Shown: piece by piece, positions 1-9,683 of the stretch | Numbering within the stretch: the first letter of the stretch is position 1 | Layout: every line of letters starts with the position of its first letter | Assembly (NCBI GenBank): GCA_029001845.1 | Contig: JAREWP010000097.1 | Coordinates: 1-46,456 of the forward strand | From: Candidatus Magnetocorallium paracelense | Lineage (GTDB): Bacteria > Nitrospirota > Thermodesulfovibrionia > Thermodesulfovibrionales > Magnetobacteriaceae | Direction of reading: 5' to 3' | DNA: 46,456 bases | Program-made: the position numbers and the translations under genes | Notes under the pieces: model-generated | Told to the model about the DNA's origin: nothing | What the model saw: the letters and a program-made list of their open reading frames with translations, nothing else | Database searches by the model: none

Positions 1-187
1 TCCGATTCAATTCAGCCAATGCTTTTCGGCAACTGCCTTCCTGAAAACCTCCTTTGCTTGTTCGCCAATCAAGCCATTTACAGACTTCTCTCGACAACGC
101 TCGTCTCGATATATCCGGTTTTTCTATTATTTTATTGTTTATTTGCTCTATTATATTATTCGTAAATTCTTGACCGCATACTCGCAT
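1..187 (-). CDS. DruA/IS4-like (DUF4338-type) protein, N-terminal part, cut by window edge
   Basis: On the minus strand an ATG at 187 opens a frame that runs without a stop to base 1, giving 62 codons of a larger gene. The visible protein begins MRVCGQEFT and continues with a helical stretch holding the key run SRRALSREVCKWLDWR, then a segment ending CRKALAELNR. An Arg/Leu-rich 'LSR..C..L.WR' motif followed by 'CR.AL..L' is typical of the N-terminus of DUF4338 proteins, which occur both beside IS4-like transposases and as DruA of Druantia defence. The match is from memory of the family and cannot be aligned here. No clear ribosome binding site precedes the ATG; AAAGAG directly abuts it. Whether this is a transposase-linked copy or a defence gene depends on what lies to the left of base 1. 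Confidence 0.6.
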   Translation of the reverse strand, partial: MRVCGQEFTNNIIEQINNKIIEKPDISRRALSREVCKWLDWRTSKGGFQEGSCRKALAELNR

Positions 188-238
188 CTCTTTAGTATAC
201 TGATTATCGATCGCGGAGTCAAGTGTGTATTATGTTCA

Positions 239-356
239 TCCTTGAGGGGAGAGGACTAAGGTGAGGGGTGAAGGCGGAGAAGCGTTAACGTATCGATGAC
301 AATACCGCTATCCCCCTCACCCCAACCCTCTCCCCCTTCAAAGGGGGAGAGGGAGT
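239..356 (-). repeat. Triple-hairpin intergenic repeat, copy 1 (inverted)
   Basis: About 118 bp matching, in reverse orientation, the elements at 36361 and 45201. It has a 28-base near-perfect palindrome of CCCTCTCCCCC type at one end, a CCTCTCCCCTCA-type palindrome at the other (imperfect in this copy), and complementary GGGGTGAGG / CACCCCTCACC arms between them. No coding potential is seen. It behaves like a miniature non-autonomous or REP-type element. Confidence 0.85.
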
Positions 357-465
357 CGCTGTTTTTTACAATTTAAAAAAATATACCACAACTGTACAAA
401 AAAATGAATTCATACATATCTCGCTTTATCTCTTATCAACACTCATACATTTGTAAAAATACGAA

Positions 466-672
466 TTACTTCGACCCTGTTTTCTCAAGAGTCTGTGGTT
501 TTACGCCGCTAAAAACAAGTTTTTTATATATCTCGCATTCATTAAAATTGCTTTTGCAAAAGTGTAAGATTTTCCATGTATCCAGGCTCATGCCCGTTGA
601 AGCGTAGCACTCTTCATAGGCCTCCTCGATAAAAGGGCAGTATGCCGGTTTTGAAGAATTATCTTTTTTCAT
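466..672 (-). CDS. Small four-cysteine protein, function unknown
   Basis: A 68-residue protein starting at the ATG at 672. This start is preferred over an in-frame GTG two codons upstream because a GAGG sits eight bases before it. Cysteines at residues 12, 22, 39 and 46 occur in a C-x9-C-x16-C-x6-C spacing, inside a sequence of natural composition (YCPFIEEAYEEC near the front, CEIYKKL after the last Cys). The layout suggests a small Fe-S or zinc-binding protein. I do not recognise the family. It is isolated, between two repeat-bearing spacers, so context gives no function. It could be spurious, but the ribosome site and the ordered cysteines argue that it is real. Confidence 0.5.
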   Translation of the reverse strand: MKKDNSSKPAYCPFIEEAYEECYASTGMSLDTWKILHFCKSNFNECEIYKKLVFSGVKPQTLEKTGSK

Positions 673-724
673 CTGCACATCCTCTTTTTACAATGATTAC
701 CTCCGTTTAACCTAAAAAGCATTT

Positions 725-874
725 AGCAGTCAGCCATCAGCTGTCAGCTCTTTAATTGCAACACTTTATGGCTCAAAACAGCTTCACTTACTAAGGCGAA
801 GCTTATTATTGGCATAACATCAATTCTTTCCTTAGCTGATGGCTGACCGCTGATAGCTGATTGCTGATTGCTGT
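725..874. repeat. Inverted pair of the AGCTGAT/CAGCGGTCAGC repeat
   Basis: Two copies of a short repeat face each other at 725-750 (minus sense) and 834-874 (plus sense). Their cores, AGTCAGCCATCAGCT and AGCTGATGGCTGACC, are near-complementary. The roughly 80 bases between show nothing recognisable. Further copies are at 1022-1052 and 13993-14030. Confidence 0.75.
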
Positions 875-1021
875 TTTTTAGTTAACTGCTTCCAATACTC
901 TCTACTCTATACACTATCACCCTGAATTTTAAACTGAGTAACAATACCTTTAAGTGTGTCCGAAACGCCTGCCGGTTCTAAGCAGGAATATTACAATATC
1001 CATGCCATATACCTAAAAAAA

Positions 1022-1052
1022 AGCAGTCAGCTATCAGCGGTCAGCTTTCTGT
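1022..1052 (-). repeat. AGCTGAT-type repeat, single copy
   Basis: The core CAGTCAGCTATCAGCGG is the reverse complement of the unit at 13993. Both are flanked by an AACCTAAAAA / TTTTTAGGTT edge, which marks the repeat boundary. Confidence 0.7.
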
Positions 1053-1139
1053 TAAGAAAATACCTGAGATTCAGGAATCTTGATCCGTGAGTAAAATAAT
1101 TTGACACCGATTAATTCAAAAACAAAACCAAAGGATACT

Positions 1140-1238
1140 GTCATTCCGGTGGAAACCGGAATCCAGCGGTCCGAAACAAGGGATCAGTTCATGTATTGTT
1201 ATTCAAACAGCCTGGATTCCGGCTTTCGCCGGAATGAC
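1140..1238. repeat. ATTCCGG double-hairpin element
   Basis: Two inverted arms of 27 bases (1140-1166 and 1212-1238) enclose 45 bases. Each arm is itself a hairpin: ATTCCGGT-GGAA-ACCGGAAT on the left and, read as reverse complement, ATTCCGGC-GAAA-GCCGGAAT on the right. The T-A closing pair in one arm is C-G in the other, and both loops are of GNRA type. ATTCCGGC-type palindromes are widespread intergenic repeats in proteobacteria. Confidence 0.85.
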
Positions 1239-1261
1239 AATGGTTTACGGTTTTGTTTTTT

Positions 1262-1345
1262 AAGGGTCTGAGTCAAAATAAGTTGTATAATTTGCGCTTA
1301 AATTTAGATTGGATTTGAACAAACTGATTGAGCAAAGGAGAATAA
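1262..1345 (+). repeat. Degraded copy of the TAAGGGTCTG miniature element
   Basis: Starts TAAGGGTCTG, continues with an AT-rich stretch, and contains AACTGATTGAGCAAA, all in the same order as the left part of the intact element at 23311-23498. The right terminal repeat is missing, so this is a relic or half-element. Confidence 0.6.
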
Positions 1346-1454
1346 AACGAAGTTTCCAACGAAATAGCGGATTAGGTGAATAGGTGAACATAAAAAGTAT
1401 CTGTAAAGTGTAAACCCTGACAGATTGTAAACTTTACAAAGTGTAAAGCAATAC

Positions 1455-1547
1455 CATTAACATAAGGGGTGAAGCACCTTCCGACGGAAGCGGAGCCTTC
1501 GAGTTTAGCCGATGAAGGCGGAAGGTGCTTTGCTCCTTAAGTTAATG
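1455..1547. repeat. 93-bp inverted-repeat element
   Basis: Imperfect terminal inverted repeats of about 29 bases begin with CATTAAC and include GCAAAGCACCTTCCG (right arm, reverse complement). The centre is GC-richer and has no reading frame. The left edge CAATACCATTAAC recurs at about 27188, which suggests a shared insertion target or a second remnant. Confidence 0.75.
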
Positions 1548-1869
1548 ACAGTGAAGTGTAAAGGTGATGTATTGCGAATATAAAATAACAGATACTTACC
1601 CGGAACAATCAAAGCGTTTGACTTAACCTGTTATAAAGGATTAAGATAAATTCAACAACGTTCCTGTTCGGACAACCATTCCATACTTATCCATGGAAAA
1701 AATAACATTAACACTTCTCCTGATATTTTCTCACCCCGGCAAGGTCTTATTCCATCAATATATGGGCGGAAATATTCACCCCCTGAGCTGCGACAACAAT
1801 GGAAAAATAATCGCCTTTTCCACGGAAATGGTTGAGTAAAAGTCAAAACCTGTACTCTGTTTCGAAGTC

Positions 1870-4722
1870 ATGAAAAAATCAAAGGATAACAAATCATACG
1901 ATTCCAGGCAAACCAATCTGACTCTGCGATATGTCATCTCTCTGGTCATTGTCGTTATCGTAACTGCCGCTGCTTTTCTTTCCATTATGGCCTTTTTCTA
2001 TATCCCCAAAATAGAGAGCAAGGCCAAAAAGCAAGGCGAGCAATATGCTTCTTTTCTGGCGAAAACCATTTCTTCTCATTTATGGAATTATAACCTCAAT
2101 GCAGTTAATGAGCTGCTCGCCTCAGGCATGGCAAACAGAGATATTGTCTTAACCAGGATTTACAACGGCCCGGACATTTTCGCGGAAAATCGGGCAGTCG
2201 ATTATGAGGGAAAGGCCCCCTCCACATTTAAGGATAACGACAAATACATCGTTTTTCTCTCACAAATCATCTATAAAGATGAAAAGATCGGTCATGTCGA
2301 ATTAATCATGTCCAGAAATACGATACTATCGAAACTATATCAAAATTTTCTGGTTACAGGATCGATTGGCGCCCTGATATGCTTTGTTGTGGCTCTTACC
2401 GCTATTGTCGTAACCAGGATTTTCGTTTATAAACCTCTTTTGGAGCTAAAAGAAAGAGCCGAGGAGAACGAAAGAATCAAAAGCGGCTTTCTTGCGACAA
2501 TGAGTCACGAGATCAGAACTCCCATGAACGCCGTTATCGGCATGACGCGCCTTTGTCTTGAGACCGAGATGACCTCCAGGCAGAGAGATTACCTTGAAAA
2601 AGTATATTCAGCCTCTCAATCACTTCTTTGCATAATCAATGATATTCTGGACATTTCAAAGATAGAGGCCGGAAAACTGGAACTGGAATCTATTGAGTTT
2701 TGCCTTGACGATGTTTTAAGGGATTTATCCGACATTATTACATTAAGGGCCCGCGAAAAGGCAATTGAGTTCCTTTTCTCCGTAAACAACGACGTTCCGC
2801 GGTCGCTTACAGGGGACCCGCTGCGATTGGGTCAGATATTGCTGAATCTAACAAGCAATGCAGTAAAATTTACTGAATCCGGAGAAGTTCTTTTAAAGGT
2901 GGAAGTCATTGAAAAACATTGGGACGAGACACTTCTCCTTTTTTCGGTCAAAGATACAGGGATTGGTTTAACAAAAGAACAACAAGAAAAATTATTCGAC
3001 CTCTTCAGTCAGGCAGACAGTTCTACAACAAGGAAATTTGGCGGCACAGGGCTGGGACTGGCCATTAGTAAAAGGCTGGTCCAGATGATGAACGGTAAAC
3101 TGAATGTAGAGAGTGAAGCAGGAAGGGGGAGCACCTTTTCCTTTACCTCAAAGTTTGATCGCCATTATCATGAGAAAAAAAGGCTTGAATTGCTGTTCCC
3201 GGATTTACGCAATCTCCAGGTGTTATTAGTCGATAACAACAGAATTTCGGCAGAGGTAATAAAAGCTGCATTAGAAGCGCTTTCTTTTAAGGTTAACATT
3301 GTTTATTCCCCGCAAGATGTATTGGCTGAATTAAGAAATGCAGAAAAGGCGACACCATACAAACTGGTAGTAATGGAATTGGAGATATGGGAGCAAAAAG
3401 GAAAAGAGACCATTCGGGACATTAAGGACAACATGGCCCTCTCTCATCAACTGAAGGTCATTGTTCTAACTGCTTTGGGAAGAGAAAAAACAATCGATTT
3501 CGCAGGGAACAATGGTATCGACGGAGTGGTGACAAAGCCTGTCATTCAGTCCGATCTCTTCGATACTATAATAACGGTCTTTGGCATTGATCGTCCAAAG
3601 GAGAGACACAAAAGTGAGAGAACAGATATAACAATAATTATCAGACATCTGTCCGGTTCAAAAGTACTTTTAGTGGAAGACAATGAAGTAAACCAACAAC
3701 TGGCGATCGAGCTTCTAAAGAAGGTTGGATTAGAGGTGGAAACTGCCAATAACGGCAGAGAGGGAGTCATTGCAGTGACAGAGGGTGACTATGATTTAGT
3801 TTTAATGGATATCCAGATGCCGGAGATGGACGGATTGGAAGCAACAAGGCGCATCAGAAGCATCGAAGAGGAGCGAATGAAAACGATCCCCATCGTCGCC
3901 ATGACTGCCAATGCCATGGTAAGTGACAAAGCAAAATCTTTGGAAATGGGTATGAACGACCATATATCCAAACCAATAGACCCTGATGAACTGTATGAGA
4001 CATTGATGAAATGGATTGCGCCCGGTAAAAGTGAGCAACCATTTACGAGCCTGATAGAGGAAGCGAATAAAAAAAACACTGACAAGGATTTCTCTTTTCC
4101 GTCTCTTCCGGGTCTGTCAGTAGAAAAGGGCTTAAAAAGGATTGGCGGGAACCCTGAAGCTTACAGGAAGCTGCTTTTAAAATTTGGAGAGAATCAGACA
4201 GGAACGATTAAAAAGTTAAAGGACGCACTGGAAAAGAACGATATGAAGGAGGCAAAGGCTATTATTCATACATTAAAAGGAGTGTCAGGTAATGTCAGTG
4301 CAGAGAGAGTTCATCAGATGGCGGCGGATATGGAAAAGGAAATAAAAAAAGACCGAAAGGATAATGCAATGAACTATGTAAAGGATATCGAAGAATCCCT
4401 GAATCAGGTGCTCACATCGATATCATCACTGAAAGAAAATGAAAACGAAACCATTGAAAAGGAAGCTTCTCCTGCACAGGAAATCGATGATGGCGATCAG
4501 GAAAAAATCATTCAACACTTAAAAGAACTTACTTGGTTGATACAAGAAAGCGATACAGATTCCGAACAATATTTAAAAGAGATTAAGGAGCATTTGACAG
4601 GTACTTATGGCAAAGAGAAAGAGTACTGTCAACTTGAAATGCAATTATCCGAATACGATTATAAGAGCGCCCTTCAGACATTGAATCTTATAACCCGGGA
4701 AATTTATCGGGGGGAATTATAA
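1870..4722 (+). CDS. Membrane hybrid histidine kinase (HisKA-HATPase-REC-REC-HPt)
   Basis: A BarA-like hybrid sensor of 950 residues. A transmembrane helix (about 21-46), a roughly 115-residue periplasmic sensor and a second helix (about 161-186) lead into a HisKA dimerisation domain with phospho-His213 in [10 protein letters not shown]. The HATPase has its N-box near 322-330, a G1 box at 361 (KDTGIGL) and [10 protein letters not shown] near 391. The first receiver (about 449-570) has lost its phospho-acceptor: the strand reads VVMELEI with Glu503, and the acidic pair is DN. The second receiver (598-715) is complete with Asp647 ([11 protein letters not shown]). The HPt domain carries His800 in [11 protein letters not shown] helical tail of about 90 residues follows and resembles the tail of the kinase at 20123. 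The start has no clear ribosome site. The gene converges on the sigma-54 regulator, 18 bases apart. Confidence 0.93.
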   Translation: MKKSKDNKSYDSRQTNLTLRYVISLVIVVIVTAAAFLSIMAFFYIPKIESKAKKQGEQYASFLAKTISSHLWNYNLNAVNELLASGMANRDIVLTRIYNGPDIFAENRAVDYEGKAPSTFKDNDKYIVFLSQIIYKDEKIGHVELIMSRNTILSKLYQNFLVTGSIGALICFVVALTAIVVTRIFVYKPLLELKERAEENERIKSGFLATMSHEIRTPMNAVIGMTRLCLETEMTSRQRDYLEKVYSASQSLLCIINDILDISKIEAGKLELESIEFCLDDVLRDLSDIITLRAREKAIEFLFSVNNDVPRSLTGDPLRLGQILLNLTSNAVKFTESGEVLLKVEVIEKHWDETLLLFSVKDTGIGLTKEQQEKLFDLFSQADSSTTRKFGGTGLGLAISKRLVQMMNGKLNVESEAGRGSTFSFTSKFDRHYHEKKRLELLFPDLRNLQVLLVDNNRISAEVIKAALEALSFKVNIVYSPQDVLAELRNAEKATPYKLVVMELEIWEQKGKETIRDIKDNMALSHQLKVIVLTALGREKTIDFAGNNGIDGVVTKPVIQSDLFDTIITVFGIDRPKERHKSERTDITIIIRHLSGSKVLLVEDNEVNQQLAIELLKKVGLEVETANNGREGVIAVTEGDYDLVLMDIQMPEMDGLEATRRIRSIEEERMKTIPIVAMTANAMVSDKAKSLEMGMNDHISKPIDPDELYETLMKWIAPGKSEQPFTSLIEEANKKNTDKDFSFPSLPGLSVEKGLKRIGGNPEAYRKLLLKFGENQTGTIKKLKDALEKNDMKEAKAIIHTLKGVSGNVSAERVHQMAADMEKEIKKDRKDNAMNYVKDIEESLNQVLTSISSLKENENETIEKEASPAQEIDDGDQEKIIQHLKELTWLIQESDTDSEQYLKEIKEHLTGTYGKEKEYCQLEMQLSEYDYKSALQTLNLITREIYRGEL

Positions 4723-4740
4723 TGTAATGTGGTTTATTTG

Positions 4741-6429
4741 TTACCTGATATCATATTTCCTGAGTTTATTATAAAAAGTGGTTCGTGTCATACCGAGCAG
4801 ACGGGCGGCTTCTGATTTGTTCCAGTGCGTTTTTTCCAGGGATTCCATTATTGCCGTGAATTCATCATCTTTGCTCATCGAGATATTGCCCCCCCTTTCT
4901 TTCCTGAATTCAGCAGGGAGATCGTTAACGGTTATCGTAGATTGACGGCAGGTTATGAAAGCGTGCTCCAATGTATGCTCCAGCTCTCTCACATTACCGC
5001 TCCATCGATAAATCATAAATATATCGTACACCTCATCAGACACGCCGATAATGTCCTTATTGAATTTCTGGTTGAATTTCGTTACAAAATGCTCGGTTAG
5101 CAGCGGGATATCGTCTTTTCTCTCTCTCAGAGGCGGTATGTCGATTTCCACAACTTTAAGCCTGTAATAAAGATCCTCTCTGAAACTTCCTTCCTCTATT
5201 TTTTTCTTTAAATCCTGATTAGTAGCTGCAACAATACGAACATCCACCTTTATCGGTTTAGAGTCTCCTACTCTTTCAATCTCCTTTTCCTGAAGAACAC
5301 GCAGAAGTTTCACCTGTATGGCTTGAGATATATCTCCGATTTCATCGAGTAGAATCGTCCCGCCGTCGGCAAGGTGGAATCTGCCCTGTTTATCGCTCAA
5401 AGCACCGGTAAAAGCCCCTTTTACATGCCCGAAAATCTCGCTTTCAAGCAGACTTTCAGAAAAGGCCGAACAGTTCACTTTAACATAAGGCCCCTTCCCG
5501 CGGTTTCCCTTACAGTGCAACGCCTCTGCGATAAGTTCCTTTCCCGTCCCGCTTTCTCCTTTTATCAGAACAGTAGAATCCACATTCGCGAGATTCTGTA
5601 TAAGGGAATACATCTCCTGCATTTTTTCGTTTTTCCCTATTATATTAAAAAAACAATATCGTTCGTTCACAGCCTGTTCGAGATAGGAGAGTTTCGTTTC
5701 GTCGCTTATGAGCATGACAGCGCCTTTAAGCTTTCCACCTCGATCGCTCAGAGGAGATATCTTCATTGATAGAACCTGTTTTACATTGTCTTTGCATTGG
5801 CACTCTATTCGAGCTTTTTTTACCGTTACATGTTCATCTATTGTCCTTTTTAACATATCGAAACAACCGCTGCTACATCCCTTAATTATAGATGCAAGAG
5901 ATTTCCCTACACTATTTTTTTCTATTGGCAGACAAAGTTTCTCAGCAGCAGCGTTGATCTCGATGACTTTATAATCTTTATCCACCGTTACGATTCCGTC
6001 TTCCACACTGTTGAATATGGCTTCAAGATTCTTTCTGTACCTGTTTCTTTCGTCAATAACATACTTGTGCCTGAGGGCCATTTTCGTAACACGTATCAGC
6101 ATCTCCTTTTTAACGGGTTTCACTATATAATCATAAGCGCCCAGTCGGACCGCCTCTGTCGCCGTTTCAAGGCCCGGGTAACCTGTAAAAAGAACGACAG
6201 GACAACTTAATTCTCTTTCCTTAATCCCATATAAAATGTCTATACCCGACTTGCCGCCCAAAACGATATCGCTTAAGAGTAAGTCGATCTCTTCGGAGTC
6301 GATTATTTTTATAGCACTGTCAAAATCGCAGGCCGTAAATATGACATACCCCAAATCGGAAAGCATGATCTCCAGGGTATTCAAAATAATCTCTTCGTCG
6401 TCAATAACCAGAATCTTTTCTTTTTTCAT
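4741..6429 (-). CDS. Sigma-54-dependent response regulator with PAS domain
   Basis: An NtrC-family activator of 562 residues. The receiver domain (1-120) has Asp54. A PAS-type segment (about 131-250) follows. The AAA+ domain has Walker A GESGTGKE at 291, the sigma-54 contact loop GAFTGA at 338-343, Walker B ILLDEIGD near 359, and the usual RLKVVEIDIPPLRER region. A Fis-type helix-turn-helix closes the protein (about 525-560, NKSEAARLLGMTRTTFYNKL). It should remodel RNA polymerase-sigma54 at enhancer-dependent promoters once phosphorylated. The gene is the only complete DNA-binding regulator in the signalling island. It sits 27 bases downstream of, and in the same direction as, nothing obvious except the hybrid kinase at 6457, which is its likeliest partner. 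No -24/-12 promoter was recognised nearby. Confidence 0.95.
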   Translation of the reverse strand: MKKEKILVIDDEEIILNTLEIMLSDLGYVIFTACDFDSAIKIIDSEEIDLLLSDIVLGGKSGIDILYGIKERELSCPVVLFTGYPGLETATEAVRLGAYDYIVKPVKKEMLIRVTKMALRHKYVIDERNRYRKNLEAIFNSVEDGIVTVDKDYKVIEINAAAEKLCLPIEKNSVGKSLASIIKGCSSGCFDMLKRTIDEHVTVKKARIECQCKDNVKQVLSMKISPLSDRGGKLKGAVMLISDETKLSYLEQAVNERYCFFNIIGKNEKMQEMYSLIQNLANVDSTVLIKGESGTGKELIAEALHCKGNRGKGPYVKVNCSAFSESLLESEIFGHVKGAFTGALSDKQGRFHLADGGTILLDEIGDISQAIQVKLLRVLQEKEIERVGDSKPIKVDVRIVAATNQDLKKKIEEGSFREDLYYRLKVVEIDIPPLRERKDDIPLLTEHFVTKFNQKFNKDIIGVSDEVYDIFMIYRWSGNVRELEHTLEHAFITCRQSTITVNDLPAEFRKERGGNISMSKDDEFTAIMESLEKTHWNKSEAARLLGMTRTTFYNKLRKYDIR

Positions 6430-6456
6430 TTGTTAAACTGCTTCAATTCACAGATT

Positions 6457-9400
6457 TTAAGATAAAAATCCCTCCAGGGTTTTATGTACTCTTTCAAACT
6501 CACACTCCAGAGTCGGAATCAGCTCACGCGATGTCTCCAAGTCACCTCCTCCGGCGGCTTTCTCTATTTTACGAGCGACCTCTTGTACAAAACCGGCCTT
6601 TATATTGGACGAGGCCCCTTTGATGGAGTGGGCCTGTCTCCGAACCACAACGGCGTCTTCCTCTTCCAATGCCTCTTTTAGTTTTCTTAGCTGTTTGGGC
6701 ATATCATCATAGTAAACTCCGGCGATTCTTTTGAGAAGCTTTTCATCTCCACCCAGCGCTTCAAGGGCGACCTTCCAATCCACTACATGCTCTTCCGTTG
6801 AAGTATCTGTCACTCTTGGTTCAGGTTCGGAGAGCTCTGCGTCCAACCTTTTTCCTGAAGGGGCAAACTTCCTGATAATATCGGATATCTCATTTGGCTT
6901 AAAAGGTTTTGAGATATAATCGTTCATTCCCGCATCTATACACCTCTCCTTATCGCTCTGCATGGCGTGCGCCGTCATGGCAACGATGGGTATGTCAGTG
7001 TCAAAGGGGGCGTCCTTTGTCGCTCTGATCACTTTTGTCGCTTCTATTCCGTCCATCTCAGGCATTTCAATATCCATAAATATCATATCCGGTTTTTCAA
7101 TTCTAAGTTTCTCTATAACCTCTTTGCCGTTCTCCGCTATTACAACCTTATGGCCCAGGTTCTCCAATACTCCTGTCGCCACTGCCTGGTTTACGGGGTT
7201 GTCCTCTGCAAGCAGTATTTGAACCGAATAATCAGGAGATTTCAAGGTTTCATACATATCAAGCGCTCCGTCTACAAGTTGCTCCAATTTCTTTCCTGTT
7301 ATGAGGCTTAGCACTTTGGCCTGCTTGTAAGGCTTCATCAAATAACCTGACAGTCCGATATCATCCAAAACTCGCCCGGATTTTATAAGCTCCTCTCCTT
7401 CCTTGAAACCTGCCAGCAGAATCAGCTTTGCTTCCCCTGTTTTTGTATTGCTTTTTGCTTTTGAAGCAAACTCATAGCCATCCATATCAGGCAAGTGAGA
7501 ACTTACCAGAACTATCTGAAAGGGAGTGTTTTTTTTGGTCGCCTCAATCATTGCACGAAGTCCCTCTCTTCCGCTCAACGCCTCGCGGTGCGTAAAACGC
7601 CATTCTTCCAATATATCCTTTAAAACCAAACGGCTCGTCATGTCGCTTTCCACTATCAAAATATTCGTATCATCACTCTTTATTCCCTCCATTAAAAGGG
7701 GGTGCTCTGTGCCCTCGTCTGCCACGCCCGGCCTGACAGTAAAATGAAATGTGCTTCCCAGCCCCTCATCACTTTCCACCCACATCTCTCCCTTCATCAT
7801 GCTCACAAGCTGTCTGGATATGGTTAATCCCAAGCCCGTTCCTCCGAATTTTCGGGCTATCGTTCCGTCCGCCTGGGAAAAACTCTCGAATATCCTGTCC
7901 AACCTCTCTTCCGGTATCCCTGTACCTGTATCTGTCACTGAAAAATGCAGGAAATGAGACTCTTTTCCGATATCGATTCTTTCTTTACCTCCCTCTTCAA
8001 CACCATGCTCTGCCAATATGACAATCTCTCCCTTTTCCGTGAACTTCATCGCATTACCTACAAGATTTGTCAATATCTGTCTCAGTCGAACCTGATCACC
8101 TTTCACCATTATTGGGATGGATGGTCTGATATGAGTGTAAAGATTTATTCCTTTTTTCCCGGCGCTAACCACAAAGGTTTCGCATACGCCTTCAACTGTA
8201 TAGATTAAGTCAAAGTCTACATCCTCCAGGTCCATCTTACCGGCTTCGATCTTCGAAAAATCCAGTATATCGTTGATGATGGTCAGGAGGTTGTTGGCGG
8301 AGAGTTTTGTCATCTCTATATACTCCCGCTGCTGCTCTGTCAGCTCTGTTTGCAGAACAAGATCGGTCGTGCCGATAATGCCGTTCATGGGTGTGCGGAT
8401 TTCATGACTCATCTTCGCCAAAAAATCACTTTTCGCCCTTGTCGCCTCTTCGGCTCTCTCTCTGGCCTCATGAAGTTGACGTTCCAGCTCTTTACGTTCT
8501 GTAATATCTCTTATGATGCCACTAAAAAAACGCATGCCTCCTGTTTCCCAATGAGAGAGGGAAATCTCCAGTTCCATCTCTGTTCCGTTTTTTCTCAGCC
8601 CGATGACTTCTACTGTCTTACCCTCCGTTAATTCCGATAATTCGGCATTTTTTAAATTTTCGAATACTTTAACATGGGACTCTCTGAATCTTTCCGGCAT
8701 GAGAGTTGTTACCTGCCTGTTCAATAGCTCCTCATTGCCATAACCGAATATCTCTTCTGCTTCTCTGTTGTGGTAAATGATTTTACCCTCACTATTTGTC
8801 AGGACAATACCATCCTTTGCAGACTCCGCTACCGAACGAAACTGACTTTCCGATTTCTCTAAACGCTCTTCAACCTCTTTCCGCATGGTAATGTCTTCTT
8901 TTAACGCAATAAAGTGAGTAATGGCGCCCTTTTTGTCCTTTACCGGCGCAATGGTTGCGTATTCCCAAAACAATTCGCCGTTCTTTTTCTTATTGTGAAA
9001 CTCACCCTGCCACTCCTTCCCGGATGTTATAGTTACCCAGAGATCTTTATAGAACTCCCTTCCCTGTACGCCTGACTTAAGGATACGCGGATTTTTTCCA
9101 ATGGCTTCTTCCAATGAATATCCCGTTGATTTTGTGAATTTGGTATTGACATACTCTATCTTTCCTTTCCTGTCTGTAATTACGACACTGGCCGGGCTCT
9201 GTTCAACCGCCTGGGACAGCTTTCTGACTGATTCTGTTTGCATAAGATAGGAGGCCCTCTTTTCAAGAGCTGTTATCAGCTCGTTCGCTTTTATGGGTTT
9301 ATGCAGGTATTCGTCTATATTTAGTGAAATCAATTGGATGAGCTGTGAGGTCTCATTAAATGCGGTTGTAACGATAACCGGTGTGTCAGAATTGATTTTT

Positions 9401-9627
9401 TTGATCTCAGTGATCAGTTGTACACCGTCCATCTCCGGCATTGATATATCAGTTACAACAATATCCGGCATAAATTGTTTATACAACTCAAGTCCTTTCT
9501 TTCCATTTTCCGCCTCATAGACCTCTTTACATCTCCTCTTTAATGATCTTGACACTTTATGTCGCGTCAAATCATCGTCTTCCGTATACAAAACTTTCAT
9601 TTGACTTAAAATTATGTGATTTTCCAT
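6457..9627 (-). CDS. Cytoplasmic hybrid histidine kinase (REC-PAS-PAS-HisKA-HATPase-REC-REC-HPt)
   Basis: The start is set at the ATG at 9627 (MENHIILSQ), which has GGGAG about nine bases upstream. A longer frame to 9744 would add 39 unrelated residues and overlap the next gene. The 1056-residue protein has no membrane helix. It begins with a receiver (Asp60) and has two PAS domains (about 137-255 and 260-380), each ending in a 'DIT.RK' edge. HisKA has His408, the HATPase G1 box is TDTGTGI near 566, and GGTGLGLTIS is near 596. The second receiver is degenerate: VLVSSHLPDMDG has Ser709 where Asp is expected. The third receiver is complete (Asp852). The HPt domain has His1000 in QAHSIKGASSN. 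The downstream sigma-54 regulator starts 27 bases after its stop, so the two are probably co-transcribed. Confidence 0.93.
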   Translation of the reverse strand: MENHIILSQMKVLYTEDDDLTRHKVSRSLKRRCKEVYEAENGKKGLELYKQFMPDIVVTDISMPEMDGVQLITEIKKINSDTPVIVTTAFNETSQLIQLISLNIDEYLHKPIKANELITALEKRASYLMQTESVRKLSQAVEQSPASVVITDRKGKIEYVNTKFTKSTGYSLEEAIGKNPRILKSGVQGREFYKDLWVTITSGKEWQGEFHNKKKNGELFWEYATIAPVKDKKGAITHFIALKEDITMRKEVEERLEKSESQFRSVAESAKDGIVLTNSEGKIIYHNREAEEIFGYGNEELLNRQVTTLMPERFRESHVKVFENLKNAELSELTEGKTVEVIGLRKNGTEMELEISLSHWETGGMRFFSGIIRDITERKELERQLHEARERAEEATRAKSDFLAKMSHEIRTPMNGIIGTTDLVLQTELTEQQREYIEMTKLSANNLLTIINDILDFSKIEAGKMDLEDVDFDLIYTVEGVCETFVVSAGKKGINLYTHIRPSIPIMVKGDQVRLRQILTNLVGNAMKFTEKGEIVILAEHGVEEGGKERIDIGKESHFLHFSVTDTGTGIPEERLDRIFESFSQADGTIARKFGGTGLGLTISRQLVSMMKGEMWVESDEGLGSTFHFTVRPGVADEGTEHPLLMEGIKSDDTNILIVESDMTSRLVLKDILEEWRFTHREALSGREGLRAMIEATKKNTPFQIVLVSSHLPDMDGYEFASKAKSNTKTGEAKLILLAGFKEGEELIKSGRVLDDIGLSGYLMKPYKQAKVLSLITGKKLEQLVDGALDMYETLKSPDYSVQILLAEDNPVNQAVATGVLENLGHKVVIAENGKEVIEKLRIEKPDMIFMDIEMPEMDGIEATKVIRATKDAPFDTDIPIVAMTAHAMQSDKERCIDAGMNDYISKPFKPNEISDIIRKFAPSGKRLDAELSEPEPRVTDTSTEEHVVDWKVALEALGGDEKLLKRIAGVYYDDMPKQLRKLKEALEEEDAVVVRRQAHSIKGASSNIKAGFVQEVARKIEKAAGGGDLETSRELIPTLECEFERVHKTLEGFLS

Positions 9628-9683
9628 ATATAAATACTCCCGTTCTATGCTTCGCCCCAGGAAGGCAAATCTCTTTAAACAGA

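Larger units (their letters stand above)
673..1869. other. 1.2 kb repeat-rich spacer
   Basis: There is no convincing gene between the small cysteine protein and the first kinase. The stretch holds copies of the AGCTGAT-type repeat, a 99-bp double-hairpin element, a degraded relic of the element complete at 23311, a GTAAAG/CTTTAC cluster near 1402-1449 and a 93-bp inverted-repeat element. A 48-codon frame at 1693-1839 lacks a ribosome site and was not called. Confidence 0.7.

Noticed and set aside
404-607. 67-codon plus-strand frame overlapping the small cysteine protein
   Set aside because: It has no ribosome site, an AT-rich random composition, and is the antisense of the better-supported minus-strand gene.
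1402-1449. GTAAAG/CTTTAC cluster with TGTAAAC-TTTACA symmetry
   Set aside because: It might be an operator, but it is over 400 bases from the nearest gene start and has no second instance, so no regulator can be proposed.
1693-1839. 48-codon frame (MEKITLTLLL...) before the first kinase
   Set aside because: A hydrophobic start makes it look like a signal peptide, but there is no ribosome site and no family match. It could be a remnant of an exported protein.
3789-4085. Minus-strand frames inside the first kinase and similar overlaps in other genes
   Set aside because: These are antisense shadows of strongly supported coding sequence, with no ribosome sites or domain content.
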